Shown here piece after piece: positions 16,377 to 25,556 of a DNA stretch of 64,000 bases. Positions within the stretch are counted from its first letter, which is position 1, and each line of letters begins with the position of its first letter. The translations under genes were made by a program, and so were the position numbers. The stretch is from Qingshengfaniella alkalisoli (GTDB taxonomy: Bacteria; Pseudomonadota; Alphaproteobacteria; Rhodobacterales; Rhodobacteraceae): assembly GCF_007855645.1 (NCBI RefSeq), contig NZ_CP042261.1, positions 1,941,501 through 2,005,500 on the forward strand, in the 5' to 3' direction. The notes beneath the pieces are model-generated. The model had not been told where the DNA came from, ran no database searches, and was given only the letters and a program-made list of their open reading frames with translations.

Positions 16377-17227
16377 GATCTGAGGCCTGCCGCCTGAATT
16401 TGCGCCTGCGTGACCAGCTCTGCAGCCATCAGTGCATCGATCTGGCTGGGCGTGATGTGTCGGCAAAGCGGATGGCGGTCCGTCACCCAATTTGCCAAGC
16501 CTGCCAGCATCTCGGCTTCCTTGGCCTTCGTCGCTTCTCGGCCTTTGACAATTTCCTCGACATAGGCCCGCCAGCGTCCCGACTTGAACCAGTTGTCCGA
16601 GAAACAGACCTTGGACCGGGTGAAGCCCGCGCACTCAGTGGCGTAGACCTTCACAGCTTCCAACAAGCCTTCGGCCTCTGTACCGGCGTCCAAAGCCTCC
16701 CTGATCCTATCCAGACACTCGGCCTTCCCGCGCAGACGGTCGGAGGGATACGCTGCCAAAATCTTCTCGGCCTCTTCATCCTCCGCCGCCACGCGCTCGC
16801 GCGTAGGTGGTTTATGGATGGTTTTAGGATGGTTTGGGGGCCGTGGTGGCCCCGGTACCCCGGCCACTGTGGACCCCGTTCCGGGTCCAGTCTGGACGGG
16901 GTCCACTGTGGCCCCCGTCTCAATAACGGGTTCGGCGGTCAGTTCCAAAGCCTCGATCCGAGCGAGGTCGATCCGGTAGACGACGGTGAATCCGTTCTTG
17001 CATCCCCGCGCTCCGGTCTCGATCAGAATGCCTTCCTTCAAGAAGTCCCGGATGGTCCGCTTGACCGTGGTCTCGCCCAGCTCGGTATGTCGCTGGATCG
17101 TCCCCTTCGAACACCAGATGCCTGAACCATCGTCACTCGCTTTGTCGGCCAGAAACATGATGATCTGCTTGCGCGTTGCGCTGCCGAACTTTCGCTCCGC
17201 GCAAGTATTCGCAACCCGCCAACTCAT
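16373..17227 (-). CDS. Winged-helix plasmid replication/maintenance-like protein
   Basis: 284 residues. The N-terminal winged helix (about 15-80) contains GSATRKQIIMFLADKASDDGSG, CSKGTIQRHTELGETTVKRTIRDFLKEGILI, a layout common in small alphaproteobacterial plasmid and island proteins annotated only as helix-turn-helix, some of them replication initiators. The middle is Pro/Gly-rich (about 98-140). The C-terminal half is helical with CFSDNWFKSGRW. It heads the mobilisation operon and overlaps the MbeC-like gene. Replication initiation is possible but unproven; a regulator of mobilisation is the alternative. Confidence 0.6.
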   Translation of the reverse strand: MSWRVANTCAERKFGSATRKQIIMFLADKASDDGSGIWCSKGTIQRHTELGETTVKRTIRDFLKEGILIETGARGCKNGFTVVYRIDLARIEALELTAEPVIETGATVDPVQTGPGTGSTVAGVPGPPRPPNHPKTIHKPPTRERVAAEDEEAEKILAAYPSDRLRGKAECLDRIREALDAGTEAEGLLEAVKVYATECAGFTRSKVCFSDNWFKSGRWRAYVEEIVKGREATKAKEAEMLAGLANWVTDRHPLCRHITPSQIDALMAAELVTQAQIQAAGLRS

Positions 17228-17260
17228 TGGAAGGCCCCCAAAGGCGCAAAGACGTGCGAA

Positions 17261-17279
17261 TTTTGTACAGGTTTTGTAC
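17261..17279. repeat. Tandem TTTTGTAC direct repeats with 11-bp period
   Basis: TTTTGTAC occurs at 17261-17268 and 17272-17279, one helical turn apart, 34 bases upstream of the start of the winged-helix gene and before the tRNA. This could be a pair of iteron-like or operator half-sites for that protein. Only two copies are present, so chance is possible. Confidence 0.35.
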
Positions 17280-17382
17280 GAGATTTCCGCCGTTCCAGCA
17301 GAATTTGGCCCGAAAGCTCACGGGACTTTCTGCATGCTCCTGCACAAAGCCCTGTAAATAAGCCATATTTTTCAGGTGTTTT

Positions 17383-17459
17383 TGGCGACCCCGGCAGGAT
17401 TCGAACCTGCAACCTGCCCCTTAGGAGGGGGCTGCTCTATCCAGTTGAGCCACGGGGTC
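17383..17459 (-). tRNA. tRNA-Arg (anticodon CCT)
   Basis: Read on the complement, a full cloverleaf forms: acceptor GACCCCG pairs with CGGGGTC, D-arm GCTC/GAGC, anticodon stem GCCCC/GGGGC with loop CTCCTAA (anticodon CCT, for AGG codons), T-arm GCAGG/CCTGC with loop TTCGAAT, discriminator G, and an encoded CCA. The 3' end faces the accessory island on the left, the usual geometry for integration into a tRNA gene. The tRNA itself is intact. Confidence 0.95.
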
Positions 17460-17623
17460 CCTCACGCCTTTTGCCGTCTGCGAGGCTTCAGTTCAATAGG
17501 GTATCGACTTCTAATCTGGTCGCGCCGAACCACGCCAGTAAAGGAGCCACTTGTGCTTCGCTGTTGTGCCTGCAGCACGAAAGGGGCTATCAAGGGCCAA
17601 GGTCTTCATCACAGGGCGATTTA

Positions 17624-18661
17624 GTGACGTCACCACCTCCTAATCGGCGCAAGAGAACTCTTACCCTGCGCGATGTGTCAGAAGCATCCGGTGTCAGTGA
17701 AATGACCGTGAGCCGTGTCCTTCGAAACCGTGGTGATGTATCTCGGGCCACACGTGAACGCGTGCTGGAGGCCGCGAAGAAGCTTGGCTATGTGCCGAAC
17801 AAGATCGCAGGTGCGCTTGCGTCGCAGCGGGTCAATCTGGTGGCCGTCATCATTCCTTCGATGTCCAATATGGTCTTTCCGGAAGTCATGACCGGCATCA
17901 CCGAAGTGCTGGACGACACCCCCCTGCAACCGGTGGTCGGCATCACGAACTACAAACCCGAACGCGAAGAGAAAGTCCTGTTCGAAATGCTGTCCTGGCG
18001 TCCGTCCGGTGTGATCCTCGCAGGGCTCGACCATTCGGAAGCTACGCGCGCGATGCTGGCAGCAACCGACATTCCGATCGTCGAGATCATGGATGTGGAT
18101 GGTGATCCGGTGGATGCGGTCGTCGGCATTTCGCATCGGCGCGCGGGGCGCGAAATGGCGGAAGCGATCATGAAGGCAGGATATCGCCGTGTGGGGTTTC
18201 TGGGCACAAAGATGCCGTTGGACCATCGGGCCCGTAAGCGGTTCGAAGGTTTCACACAGGCGCTTGGCAAGAACGGGCTGGAGATCATCGATCAGGAATT
18301 CTATTCCGGTGGCTCGGGGTTGGCCAAAGGGCGCGAAATGACGGAAGCTATGCTGTCGCGCACCCCCGACCTGGATTTTCTCTACTATTCCAACGATATG
18401 ATTGGTGCGGGCGGGCTGCTTTACTGCCTTGGAAAAGGCATGAACGTCCCTGACGATATCGGGCTGGCGGGCTTCAACGGTGTTAGCCTTCTAAATGGTC
18501 TGCCCAAGGTTCTTGCGACAATGGATGCATGCCGGCAGGAAATCGGGCGGCTCGCTGCACAGATCGTAGCGGATCGATCCATTGGCAAGGACAGCAGGCA
18601 TGGCAACCGGATCGAATTGTCGCCATCATTGTCGCCAGGGGATACGCTGCGAAAGGTCTGA
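17624..18661 (+). CDS. LacI-family transcriptional regulator (GntR-like)
   Basis: 345 residues from GTG 17624 (weak AGGG upstream); the longer frame runs back towards the tRNA and is not needed. The LacI helix-turn-helix is at about 14-40 (LTLRDVSEASGVSEMTVSRVLRN), followed by the hinge helix (KIAGALASQ) and a periplasmic-binding-protein-like effector domain. Sequence style is closest to gluconate repressors (GntR). No sugar-utilisation operon lies beside it in this window, so its target genes are elsewhere or it acts globally. It ends one base before the convergent smc gene. Confidence 0.85.
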   Translation: MTSPPPNRRKRTLTLRDVSEASGVSEMTVSRVLRNRGDVSRATRERVLEAAKKLGYVPNKIAGALASQRVNLVAVIIPSMSNMVFPEVMTGITEVLDDTPLQPVVGITNYKPEREEKVLFEMLSWRPSGVILAGLDHSEATRAMLAATDIPIVEIMDVDGDPVDAVVGISHRRAGREMAEAIMKAGYRRVGFLGTKMPLDHRARKRFEGFTQALGKNGLEIIDQEFYSGGSGLAKGREMTEAMLSRTPDLDFLYYSNDMIGAGGLLYCLGKGMNVPDDIGLAGFNGVSLLNGLPKVLATMDACRQEIGRLAAQIVADRSIGKDSRHGNRIELSPSLSPGDTLRKV

Positions 18662-21600
18662 TCAGGCGACCAGCTGCTCCGCCTTCTTCAGGTCCACGGA
18701 GACAAGTTGACTAACGCCCTGTTCCGCCATCGTCACACCGAACAGCCGGTCCATCCGCGCCATAGTCACCGCGTGGTGCGTGATGATCAGGAAGCGGGTC
18801 TGCGTCCGGCGGGCCATTTCGTCCAGCAGATCGCAGAAGCGGGTAACGTTCGCATCATCGAGCGGCGCGTCGACTTCGTCCAACACGCAGATCGGCGCAG
18901 GGTTGGCAAGGAACACCGCAAAGATCAGGGCCAGCGCCGTCAGGGTCTGCTCGCCACCCGACAGAAGTGAAAGCGTGGACAGCTTCTTGCCCGGCGGCTG
19001 GCACATGATTTCAAGGCCAGCTTCCAGCGGGTCGTCGCTTTCGACCAGCATCAGATTGGCTTCACCGCCACCGAACAGATGAGTGAATAGTGTCGAGAAG
19101 TTACTGTTCACCTGCTCGAAGGCTGTCAGAAGACGCTCGCGTCCTTCTCGGTTCAACCCGTTGATGCCTGCACGCAGTTTGCCAATGGCTTCTTCCAGAT
19201 CTGCCTTCTCGGCAATCAACGCGTCATGTTCCTCCTGCACCTCGCGTGCGTCTTCTTCAGCGCGCAAGTTCACCGCCCCCAACGCGTCACGCTGCCTCCG
19301 CAGTCGCGCAACCATATCTTCCATCTCGGATGAAGGTGGCAATTGTTCCGGGTCGGCATCAAGGTTTTCAAGCAGGTCTGCGGGCGTGGTCTCCAGTTCT
19401 TCTTCGATCCGCGCTGCCGCAGTCGCCACCGCTTCGCGGCAAGCCTCTACGCGCGTCTCGGCACGAGCCCGCCCTTCGCGCGCCTCCGAGGCGGTGCGTT
19501 CTGTTTCACGTTCCGTTTCGCCCGCATCCCGAAGAGTCCGGTCAGCACTCACAACCGCATCGACCGCGCTGGCCTTTCGGGCCTCAGCCTGAGCGATCGA
19601 TTCTGCTAACGCCTCGGCCTTCTCCGCGACTTCTTCGGGCACGGCATGGGCCTCTTCAAGTTCCGCCTGTGTGTCTTCGGCGCGCGACGCAAGCTCGGAA
19701 ATCCGACCCTCCGCTGTTCGCAGACGGGTGTTCCAAGATGCAATTTCGGTGCTGATCTGCCGGATGCGCGAAGCCCGCGCCTCGCCTTCACGGCGCAATT
19801 CGTCAAAGCCTGAGCGCCGCGACATCATGGTAATCCGCGCAGCTTCGACCGTCATCTTGACGTTTTCGACCTGTGACCGTGCTTCATCCAGATCAGCGAG
19901 TCCCGCCGACTGCCGTTCTGCATCCTGCACCTGAAGCCGCGCTGCGCCAGCTTCATCATTGTGGCGGGTGACCGCAAGTTCCAGACTTTCCACGCGCCCG
20001 AGTGCCAAGTTGTGGTCGGCCTCGGCTTTGCTCATCGCTCGACTGGCGTCCGTCAGCGCGGCATCCGCAGTCCGGCGGGCATCCCGTGCGCTGCGCTCTG
20101 CCTCGCTTTCGTATTGCAGCGCAGCGCCAACATCCTCATGCCGCTGGCGCGCGTGGTCAGCACGCGCCTCAGACGCCTCCAGCATCTCGCGCAATTCATC
20201 GAGCCGGTTCATCTGTTCCAGCCGTAGCGCCGCGGCAGACGGCGCGTCTGCCGCCGCTGCGCAGTAGCCATCCCAGCGCCACAGATCCCCTTCGCGTGAC
20301 ACCAATCGCTGACCCGGCCGCAGCAAGGGTTGCAGCCGATCACCGTCAGAGGCATCGACCAACCCGATTTGCGACAATCGCCGCGACAGCAGTTCGGGGA
20401 CATCCACATGCGCCGATAGCGGTGCCACACCATCCGGCAAGGACGGCGTGTCATCATACCCTTTCAAATCCGCCCATCCGAATCCACCGCCCGAAACGGT
20501 CAGTCGCGGGGCCTTCAAATCGTCACCCAATGCCGCGCCCAATGCGCGTTCGTATCCACCGGATACCCGCGTTTCATCAAGGATCTGCCCACTACCGCCG
20601 GCGTCGCGCTCAACGAGTCGCGCCAGTGCGGATACTTCTGCCGACAGCGCCTTGACCTCGCCATCAGCCTCGCTCCGTGCGGCACGGGCATCGGCCTCTT
20701 CCGCCTGCATTTCGGTACGGCGGCTTTCAGCCTCAATCAGCGCTTCTTCCGCAGCCTCCTGCTGCGCTCGGGCTTGCTCCACACGCTCTTCGGCGATTTC
20801 CTGCGCCTGCACGCTTTCAGCAACGCTGCGCCGGGCATCCACCACCGCCTCACGCGCCCTCGCCGCCGCGTCTTCGCTGCGGTCCAACGTCTTGCGACTG
20901 TCTGACACAAGGCGCTCAATCGACTGGTGACGCGCAGCAAGGCGGGCCACATCCTCGGTCAGGTGGCTCAGATCGGATTCGCGTTCCTGCAAAACCTCCG
21001 CCGCCTCATGGGCCAGCACCTCGGCTTCCCCCAAAACATCCTCGAAACCATCGGAGGCTTCGATCAGTTCAGCACGCTCCTCCTCCAGGCCCTCAATGGT
21101 TCCACCCGCATCGCGCGTCAGTTCCGCTTCGCGGTCGCGGTCGCGGTCAAGCTGCACCAGCCGCGACTCAAGAATCCGGATTTGCTCCTTAGCTCGCGCC
21201 TCCTGATCCTTCAGAGTATCGCGTTCGACCTGAAGCCGTTGCAGCACGGCGGAGGCTATCGCTTCCTCCTCTCGCAAGGGAGGCAAGGCTTCCTCCGCTG
21301 TGGTGCGTGCCACAGCCGCTTGCCGTGCCGCCAGTTCCGCTTGCGACGCCGCCTTCGTGCGCTCGGTCAGAAGGGTTTGCGCCTCGGCCAGCGACACATC
21401 CGCCTCACGCCAGCGCCGATACAACAGCAATCCCTCGGCACGGCGAAGCTGGGTACCGATTTCACGATACCGCGCGGCCTGACGGGCCTGACGGGACAAT
21501 TGCGCGAGCTGTTGCGACAACTGATCGATGATGTCTTCAACCCGTTCCAGATTGGTTTCCGTCGCGCGCAGCTTCAACTCCGCTTCGTGTCGCCGCTGGT

Positions 21601-22120
21601 AAAGACCCGAGATCCCCGCCGCTTCTTCCAGAATACGACGCCGCGATTTTGGCTTGGCGTTAATCAATTCACTGATCTGGCCTTGCCGAACCAACGCCGG
21701 CGAAGTCGACCCCGTCGACGCATCCGCAAACAGCATCTGCACATCACGCGCACGCACATCTTTGCTGTTGGCTTTATAGGCCGACCCCGCATCGCGCGTG
21801 ATACGGCGACTGATTTCCACGAAATCCGTCTGGTTGAAACTCGCGGGCGCAAGCCTTTCGGAATTGTCGATCGTCAGGATGACCTCGGCAAAATTCCGCG
21901 CCGGGCGTGTGGATGCGCCTGCGAAGATCACATCCTCCATCCCGCCACCGCGCATCGCGGAGGGGCGCGTTTCCCCCATCACCCAACGCAAGGCTTCCAG
22001 CAGATTGGATTTGCCGCACCCGTTCGGCCCGACAACACCTGTCAGCCCAGACGCGATCACAAGATCGGTCGGGTCGACGAAGCTCTTGAAGCCATTGAGT
22101 CGTAGCCGCGTAAACTGCAA
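18662..22120 (-). CDS. smc: Chromosome segregation protein SMC
   Basis: About 1152 residues. Walker A GPNGCGKS is at 31-38, the ABC signature LLSGGEQTLTALAL and Walker B ICVLDEVDAPLDD near the C-terminus, with two long coiled coils around a hinge (about 500-630, VSGGYERALGAALG). TTG 22120 (LQFTRLRLNGFKSF) is preferred since the family starts there; ATG 22150 would add ten residues. SMC with ScpA/ScpB forms the condensin that compacts and segregates the chromosome. It stands alone here, convergent with the LacI-type gene. Confidence 0.95.
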   Translation of the reverse strand: MQFTRLRLNGFKSFVDPTDLVIASGLTGVVGPNGCGKSNLLEALRWVMGETRPSAMRGGGMEDVIFAGASTRPARNFAEVILTIDNSERLAPASFNQTDFVEISRRITRDAGSAYKANSKDVRARDVQMLFADASTGSTSPALVRQGQISELINAKPKSRRRILEEAAGISGLYQRRHEAELKLRATETNLERVEDIIDQLSQQLAQLSRQARQAARYREIGTQLRRAEGLLLYRRWREADVSLAEAQTLLTERTKAASQAELAARQAAVARTTAEEALPPLREEEAIASAVLQRLQVERDTLKDQEARAKEQIRILESRLVQLDRDRDREAELTRDAGGTIEGLEEERAELIEASDGFEDVLGEAEVLAHEAAEVLQERESDLSHLTEDVARLAARHQSIERLVSDSRKTLDRSEDAAARAREAVVDARRSVAESVQAQEIAEERVEQARAQQEAAEEALIEAESRRTEMQAEEADARAARSEADGEVKALSAEVSALARLVERDAGGSGQILDETRVSGGYERALGAALGDDLKAPRLTVSGGGFGWADLKGYDDTPSLPDGVAPLSAHVDVPELLSRRLSQIGLVDASDGDRLQPLLRPGQRLVSREGDLWRWDGYCAAAADAPSAAALRLEQMNRLDELREMLEASEARADHARQRHEDVGAALQYESEAERSARDARRTADAALTDASRAMSKAEADHNLALGRVESLELAVTRHNDEAGAARLQVQDAERQSAGLADLDEARSQVENVKMTVEAARITMMSRRSGFDELRREGEARASRIRQISTEIASWNTRLRTAEGRISELASRAEDTQAELEEAHAVPEEVAEKAEALAESIAQAEARKASAVDAVVSADRTLRDAGETERETERTASEAREGRARAETRVEACREAVATAAARIEEELETTPADLLENLDADPEQLPPSSEMEDMVARLRRQRDALGAVNLRAEEDAREVQEEHDALIAEKADLEEAIGKLRAGINGLNREGRERLLTAFEQVNSNFSTLFTHLFGGGEANLMLVESDDPLEAGLEIMCQPPGKKLSTLSLLSGGEQTLTALALIFAVFLANPAPICVLDEVDAPLDDANVTRFCDLLDEMARRTQTRFLIITHHAVTMARMDRLFGVTMAEQGVSQLVSVDLKKAEQLVA

Positions 22121-22292
22121 ATCTATGTGCCTGTATCGATTCCTGCACATAGATCATCGGACCAAGAGGCGATTGTGTCAACAATTCTCCCATATATAGT
22201 GTCGAGGACAGGACCGGCACCCATATAGGCGCTGAGTTGACGATCAACAGGTCGGGAAAACCCGAAAGTCAGGTACGAACAAGAGGATAACG

Positions 22293-22859
22293 ATGAAGGA
22301 ACTCAATCTGGTCGGTCTTTGTGGATCACTTCGGACGAAATCATTCAATCGCAAGCTGCTGAACGAAGCAGTGCGCGTCTTTGGCCCCAGCGCCTACTCC
22401 GAAGGCAATCTGCGCTTGCCATTGTATGATGGCGATTTGGAAGACCGCGACGGGATTCCCGGCGACGTGCAGACGCTCGCCAATCAGATTGCAGCCGCCG
22501 ACGCGGTGATTATTGCCGCACCCGAATACAACAAATCCATCACCGGGGTGCTAAAGAACGCGCTCGACTGGATCAGCAGAACAGACGGCAATCCGTGGCA
22601 CGGCAAACCGGTTGCGCTGATTTCCGCAGCAGGCGGGCGTGAAGGTGGTGCACGGTCACAGTTCGCCGTCCGGCTGTGCCTCGCACCATTCCGGTTGAAC
22701 CTGATCCCAGGTCCTGAAGTTCTGGTAGCAGGGCCGACCAAGGAATTTGACGCAGATGGCCATCTGAACAATGACCGCTACCTCAAAGCATTGGAGGAAC
22801 AGATGCGCTTGCTGCGCGACGCGTCGAGTATCGGCAAGGGGAGTGACCGCGCGGCCTAA
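22293..22859 (+). CDS. NADPH-dependent FMN reductase (chromate/quinone reductase type)
   Basis: 188 residues, flavodoxin-like fold. The phosphate-binding loop GSLRTKSFNRKL (about 11-22) and the APEYNKSITGVLKNALDW segment (about 79-96) are the signatures of the NADPH-dependent FMN reductase family (ChrR/YieF). It reduces quinones, azo compounds or metals using bound FMN. It diverges from smc and its stop overlaps the end of the convergent FAD oxidoreductase gene. The physiological substrate is not evident. Confidence 0.87.
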   Translation: MKELNLVGLCGSLRTKSFNRKLLNEAVRVFGPSAYSEGNLRLPLYDGDLEDRDGIPGDVQTLANQIAAADAVIIAAPEYNKSITGVLKNALDWISRTDGNPWHGKPVALISAAGGREGGARSQFAVRLCLAPFRLNLIPGPEVLVAGPTKEFDADGHLNNDRYLKALEEQMRLLRDASSIGKGSDRAA

Positions 22860-23908
22860 CCCGTCAGGCTCGCTTCGACGCGGAACTCGTCGGGGATCGC
22901 GTCATGGCCCTCCAATACGAGATCGGCCATCATCTCGCCAGCCTTCGGCCCCATTGCAAAGCCGATCTTGAAACCGCCATTGGCGATGAAGTCGCTATCG
23001 CGTACCGGATGCTTGCCCAGCATCGGCGCGCGGCTCATCGCGCGAGGTCGCACGCCCGCCCAACGCGTCAGCACCCTCGCATCGGCCAGTTGCGGACAAA
23101 TGGCGATCGCCCGCCCGAGCAGCTTATCAAGCTCGCCATCGGTCGCGGTCGGGTCGTCAAAATCCCGCTCGCTGGTTGATCCGACACCGACCGTCCCATC
23201 GGCATGTGGCACGACATAGATGCCGTCGGAAAACAGGTGTGGCTTGCCCGACCGATCCAGCGCCAGAAGCATCGCCTGCCCCTTCACGCCATTGCCGATT
23301 CGTTGGTCAAGTTGCTCGCTGATTTCCACCAACCCCTCATAGCCCGTCGCCCAAACCACCTTGCCTTCGGCTGATGCGCCTTCCCCGATGACGATCTCGG
23401 CCTTAAGCACCACCAACGCGGCCGCCAACGCCTCGCAGGACCGGCGCGGGTGGATGCGTGCGCTCAAGGTATCGTGAATAACGAACCCCGTCGGCGTTTG
23501 TGGCGTCCATCCATCAAGATCCGTCGTCGCCTTGACCGCCCATTCCGCCTGCCCCCGCCACAATTCACGCGATTGTACCGCCCGCTGGCTTGCCAGTTCC
23601 AACCCATGTTCATCAAGCACCGGCTGGATGCGCCCCGTCCGACCATAGCCCGACGACAAACCGCCGATACGCGCGACCTCCGCCCAATGTGCTTGCGCTG
23701 CAAGCAGCGCGTCGAATTGGAAGGCTTTCTTTTGGTTCCAATTCTCTGGCGTATGCGGCGCAAGGGCGCCGACGACTCCTCCACTGGACCCGGCCGCAAC
23801 GCCGCGCTTATCAATTATACGAACCTTCGCGCCCCGCTTGGCGCAGGAATACGCCACGGAGAGCCCGAATATCCCCGCTCCGAATACTGTGACATCCGGC
23901 TTGACCAT
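22856..23908 (-). CDS. FAD-dependent oxidoreductase (DAO fold), MnmC1-like
   Basis: 350 residues from ATG 23908, which has GAGGCGGG upstream. The Rossmann motif GAGIFGLSVAY is at 9-19, and the FAD-binding DAO domain ends in NGGFKIGFAMGPKAGEMMADL. It diverges from mnmD, whose product carries the methyltransferase half of the bifunctional E. coli MnmC. Genomic pairing suggests it is the oxidase half (removal of the carboxymethyl group of cmnm5U34 in tRNA), but a general amino-acid oxidase is the alternative. Confidence 0.75.
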   Translation of the reverse strand: MVKPDVTVFGAGIFGLSVAYSCAKRGAKVRIIDKRGVAAGSSGGVVGALAPHTPENWNQKKAFQFDALLAAQAHWAEVARIGGLSSGYGRTGRIQPVLDEHGLELASQRAVQSRELWRGQAEWAVKATTDLDGWTPQTPTGFVIHDTLSARIHPRRSCEALAAALVVLKAEIVIGEGASAEGKVVWATGYEGLVEISEQLDQRIGNGVKGQAMLLALDRSGKPHLFSDGIYVVPHADGTVGVGSTSERDFDDPTATDGELDKLLGRAIAICPQLADARVLTRWAGVRPRAMSRAPMLGKHPVRDSDFIANGGFKIGFAMGPKAGEMMADLVLEGHDAIPDEFRVEASLTG

Positions 23909-23976
23909 CGCGCCCGCCTCGGTTTTGAAGGGTTCCAGCATGGCACCCATGCGTCCCCCTCCTAGCGTGTCCCTCA

Positions 23977-24648
23977 ATGATGAGCCAGCCTGCAGAAATC
24001 GAATGGAAAGACGGCCGCGTGCCGGTCTCTACCCGTTTCGACGATCCGTATTTCTCGATCACCAACGGGCTGGAAGAAACGCGGCATGTCTTCCTGGATG
24101 GGAATCGCCTGCCCCAGCGCTTCAAACCGGGCTTTCATATCGCGGAGCTTGGCTTTGGCACGGGCCTTAACCTTCTGGCGGCGTGGCAGCTTTGGCAACA
24201 GGCGGGAATCGGCGGCAAGCTGCACTTCACCAGCTTCGAAGCCTTCCCGATGCAATCCAAGGAAATGCAAAAGTCGCTGGCCGTATTTCCGGACCTCTCC
24301 GAACTGGCTGGGCCCCTTATGGACGCTTGGCGGAAGGGCGCGACCGAAATTGACGCGCCGGACCTTCACGCCCGCATTATCATCGGAGACGCGCGGCAAA
24401 CCGTACCTGCGTGGTCGGGGCGTGCGGATGCGTGGTTTCTGGATGGTTTCTCCCCCGCGAAAAACCCCGAGCTCTGGGACCCGGTACTCATGAACCAGAT
24501 CGCCGTGCACACTGCCGAAGGGGGCAGTTTTGCGACCTACACCGCTGCGGGCCATGTGCGACGTTCGCTGAGGGATGCAGGATTCATCGTGTCGCGCATC
24601 GCCGGTTTCGGCCGCAAACGTCATATGTCAGTCGGAGTTCTCTCTTGA
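23977..24648 (+). CDS. mnmD: tRNA 5-methylaminomethyl-2-thiouridine methyltransferase MnmD
   Basis: 223 residues. It is a standalone version of the N-terminal domain of MnmC: SAM-binding ELGFGTGLNLL (about 55-65), and DAWFLDGFSPAKNPELW, the catalytic signature, followed by GSFATYTAAGHVRRSL. It methylates nm5(s2)U34 in tRNA wobble positions using SAM. It starts 68 bases from the divergent FAD oxidoreductase, its probable partner. Its stop overlaps the next gene's TTG (TTGA). Confidence 0.92.
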   Translation: MMSQPAEIEWKDGRVPVSTRFDDPYFSITNGLEETRHVFLDGNRLPQRFKPGFHIAELGFGTGLNLLAAWQLWQQAGIGGKLHFTSFEAFPMQSKEMQKSLAVFPDLSELAGPLMDAWRKGATEIDAPDLHARIIIGDARQTVPAWSGRADAWFLDGFSPAKNPELWDPVLMNQIAVHTAEGGSFATYTAAGHVRRSLRDAGFIVSRIAGFGRKRHMSVGVLS

Positions 24649-25556
24649 CCCACGCCGCCACCTCCGCCGTTCCCCAGAAGGACAACGGCAAGAACACCCG
24701 CCTCGGCATCTGGCTGATGGTGTCCACGACGCTGGTCTTTGCAATTCAGGACGCATTTTCCCGGCATCTGGCGGGCGAGTACAACGTGATGATGATCGTC
24801 ATGATCCGCTACTGGTTCTTCGGCCTGTTCGTCATGGCAATCGCGCGCCGGCAGGCCGGCAGTATCCGCAATGCTGCCCGCACCGAACAGCCCGTGTTAC
24901 AAATCTTCCGAGGTGTGCTGCTGGCGCTGGAAATTTGCGTCATGGTGGCCGGGTTCGTCGTGCTTGGGCTGGTCGAGTCACATGCGGTGTTTGCCTGCTA
25001 TCCGCTGCTGATCGCCGCACTGTCCGGCCCTGTACTCGGCGAACGGGTCGGCTGGCGCCGATGGGCCGCAATCGGTGTGGGCTTCATCGGCATTTTGATC
25101 GTCCTGAAACCGGGATTCGGCGTGTTCAAACCCGCCGCCATCATTCCACTGATCGCGGCATTGGCCTTCGCGCTCTACGGTCTTCTAACCCGCTACGCTG
25201 CTCGCAAAGACAGCGCGGCCACCAGCTTCTTCTGGACAGGCGTGGCTGGCGCGGTGGTAATGACATTCATCGGCATATGGTTTTGGGAACCGATGGCGCC
25301 GTCCGACTGGGGCTTGATGGCCATCCTGTGCGTCAGCGGCGCATTCGGTCATTTCCTGCTGATCAAATGCTACGAGGTAGCAGAGGCAAGCGCCGTGCAG
25401 CCCTTCGCCTATCTGCAACTGATTTTCGCATCCTTCGTGGGCGTAACGGTCTTCAATGAAAGCATCTCGCTGAACGTCGTGATCGGTGCAGGCATTGTGA
25501 TCAGCGCTGGCCTGTTCACGCTGTGGCGCGAACGCCAGAAAGCTACTCGCAGCTAG
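24645..25556 (+). CDS. EamA/DMT-family permease
   Basis: 303 residues from TTG 24645, overlapping the mnmD stop by four bases; a longer frame lies inside mnmD. About ten membrane helices in two EamA repeats (the second begins near IPLIAALAFALYGLLTRYAARKD). The pattern is that of drug/metabolite exporters of the 10-TMS family. Substrate unknown. Its stop overlaps the end of the convergent transglycosylase gene. Confidence 0.85.
   Translation: MTHAATSAVPQKDNGKNTRLGIWLMVSTTLVFAIQDAFSRHLAGEYNVMMIVMIRYWFFGLFVMAIARRQAGSIRNAARTEQPVLQIFRGVLLALEICVMVAGFVVLGLVESHAVFACYPLLIAALSGPVLGERVGWRRWAAIGVGFIGILIVLKPGFGVFKPAAIIPLIAALAFALYGLLTRYAARKDSAATSFFWTGVAGAVVMTFIGIWFWEPMAPSDWGLMAILCVSGAFGHFLLIKCYEVAEASAVQPFAYLQLIFASFVGVTVFNESISLNVVIGAGIVISAGLFTLWRERQKATRS

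Noticed and set aside
1-17382. Second copy of the tRNA-Arg 3' end (attachment site) inside the island
   Set aside because: I read through for TTCGAATCCTGCC-like sequence and found none; if it exists it lies left of the window.
20927-22105. 392-codon open frame on the plus strand across the smc gene
   Set aside because: It lies antisense to smc, a clear full-length coding gene with Walker and signature motifs; high GC keeps the antisense frame open. No recognisable domain.
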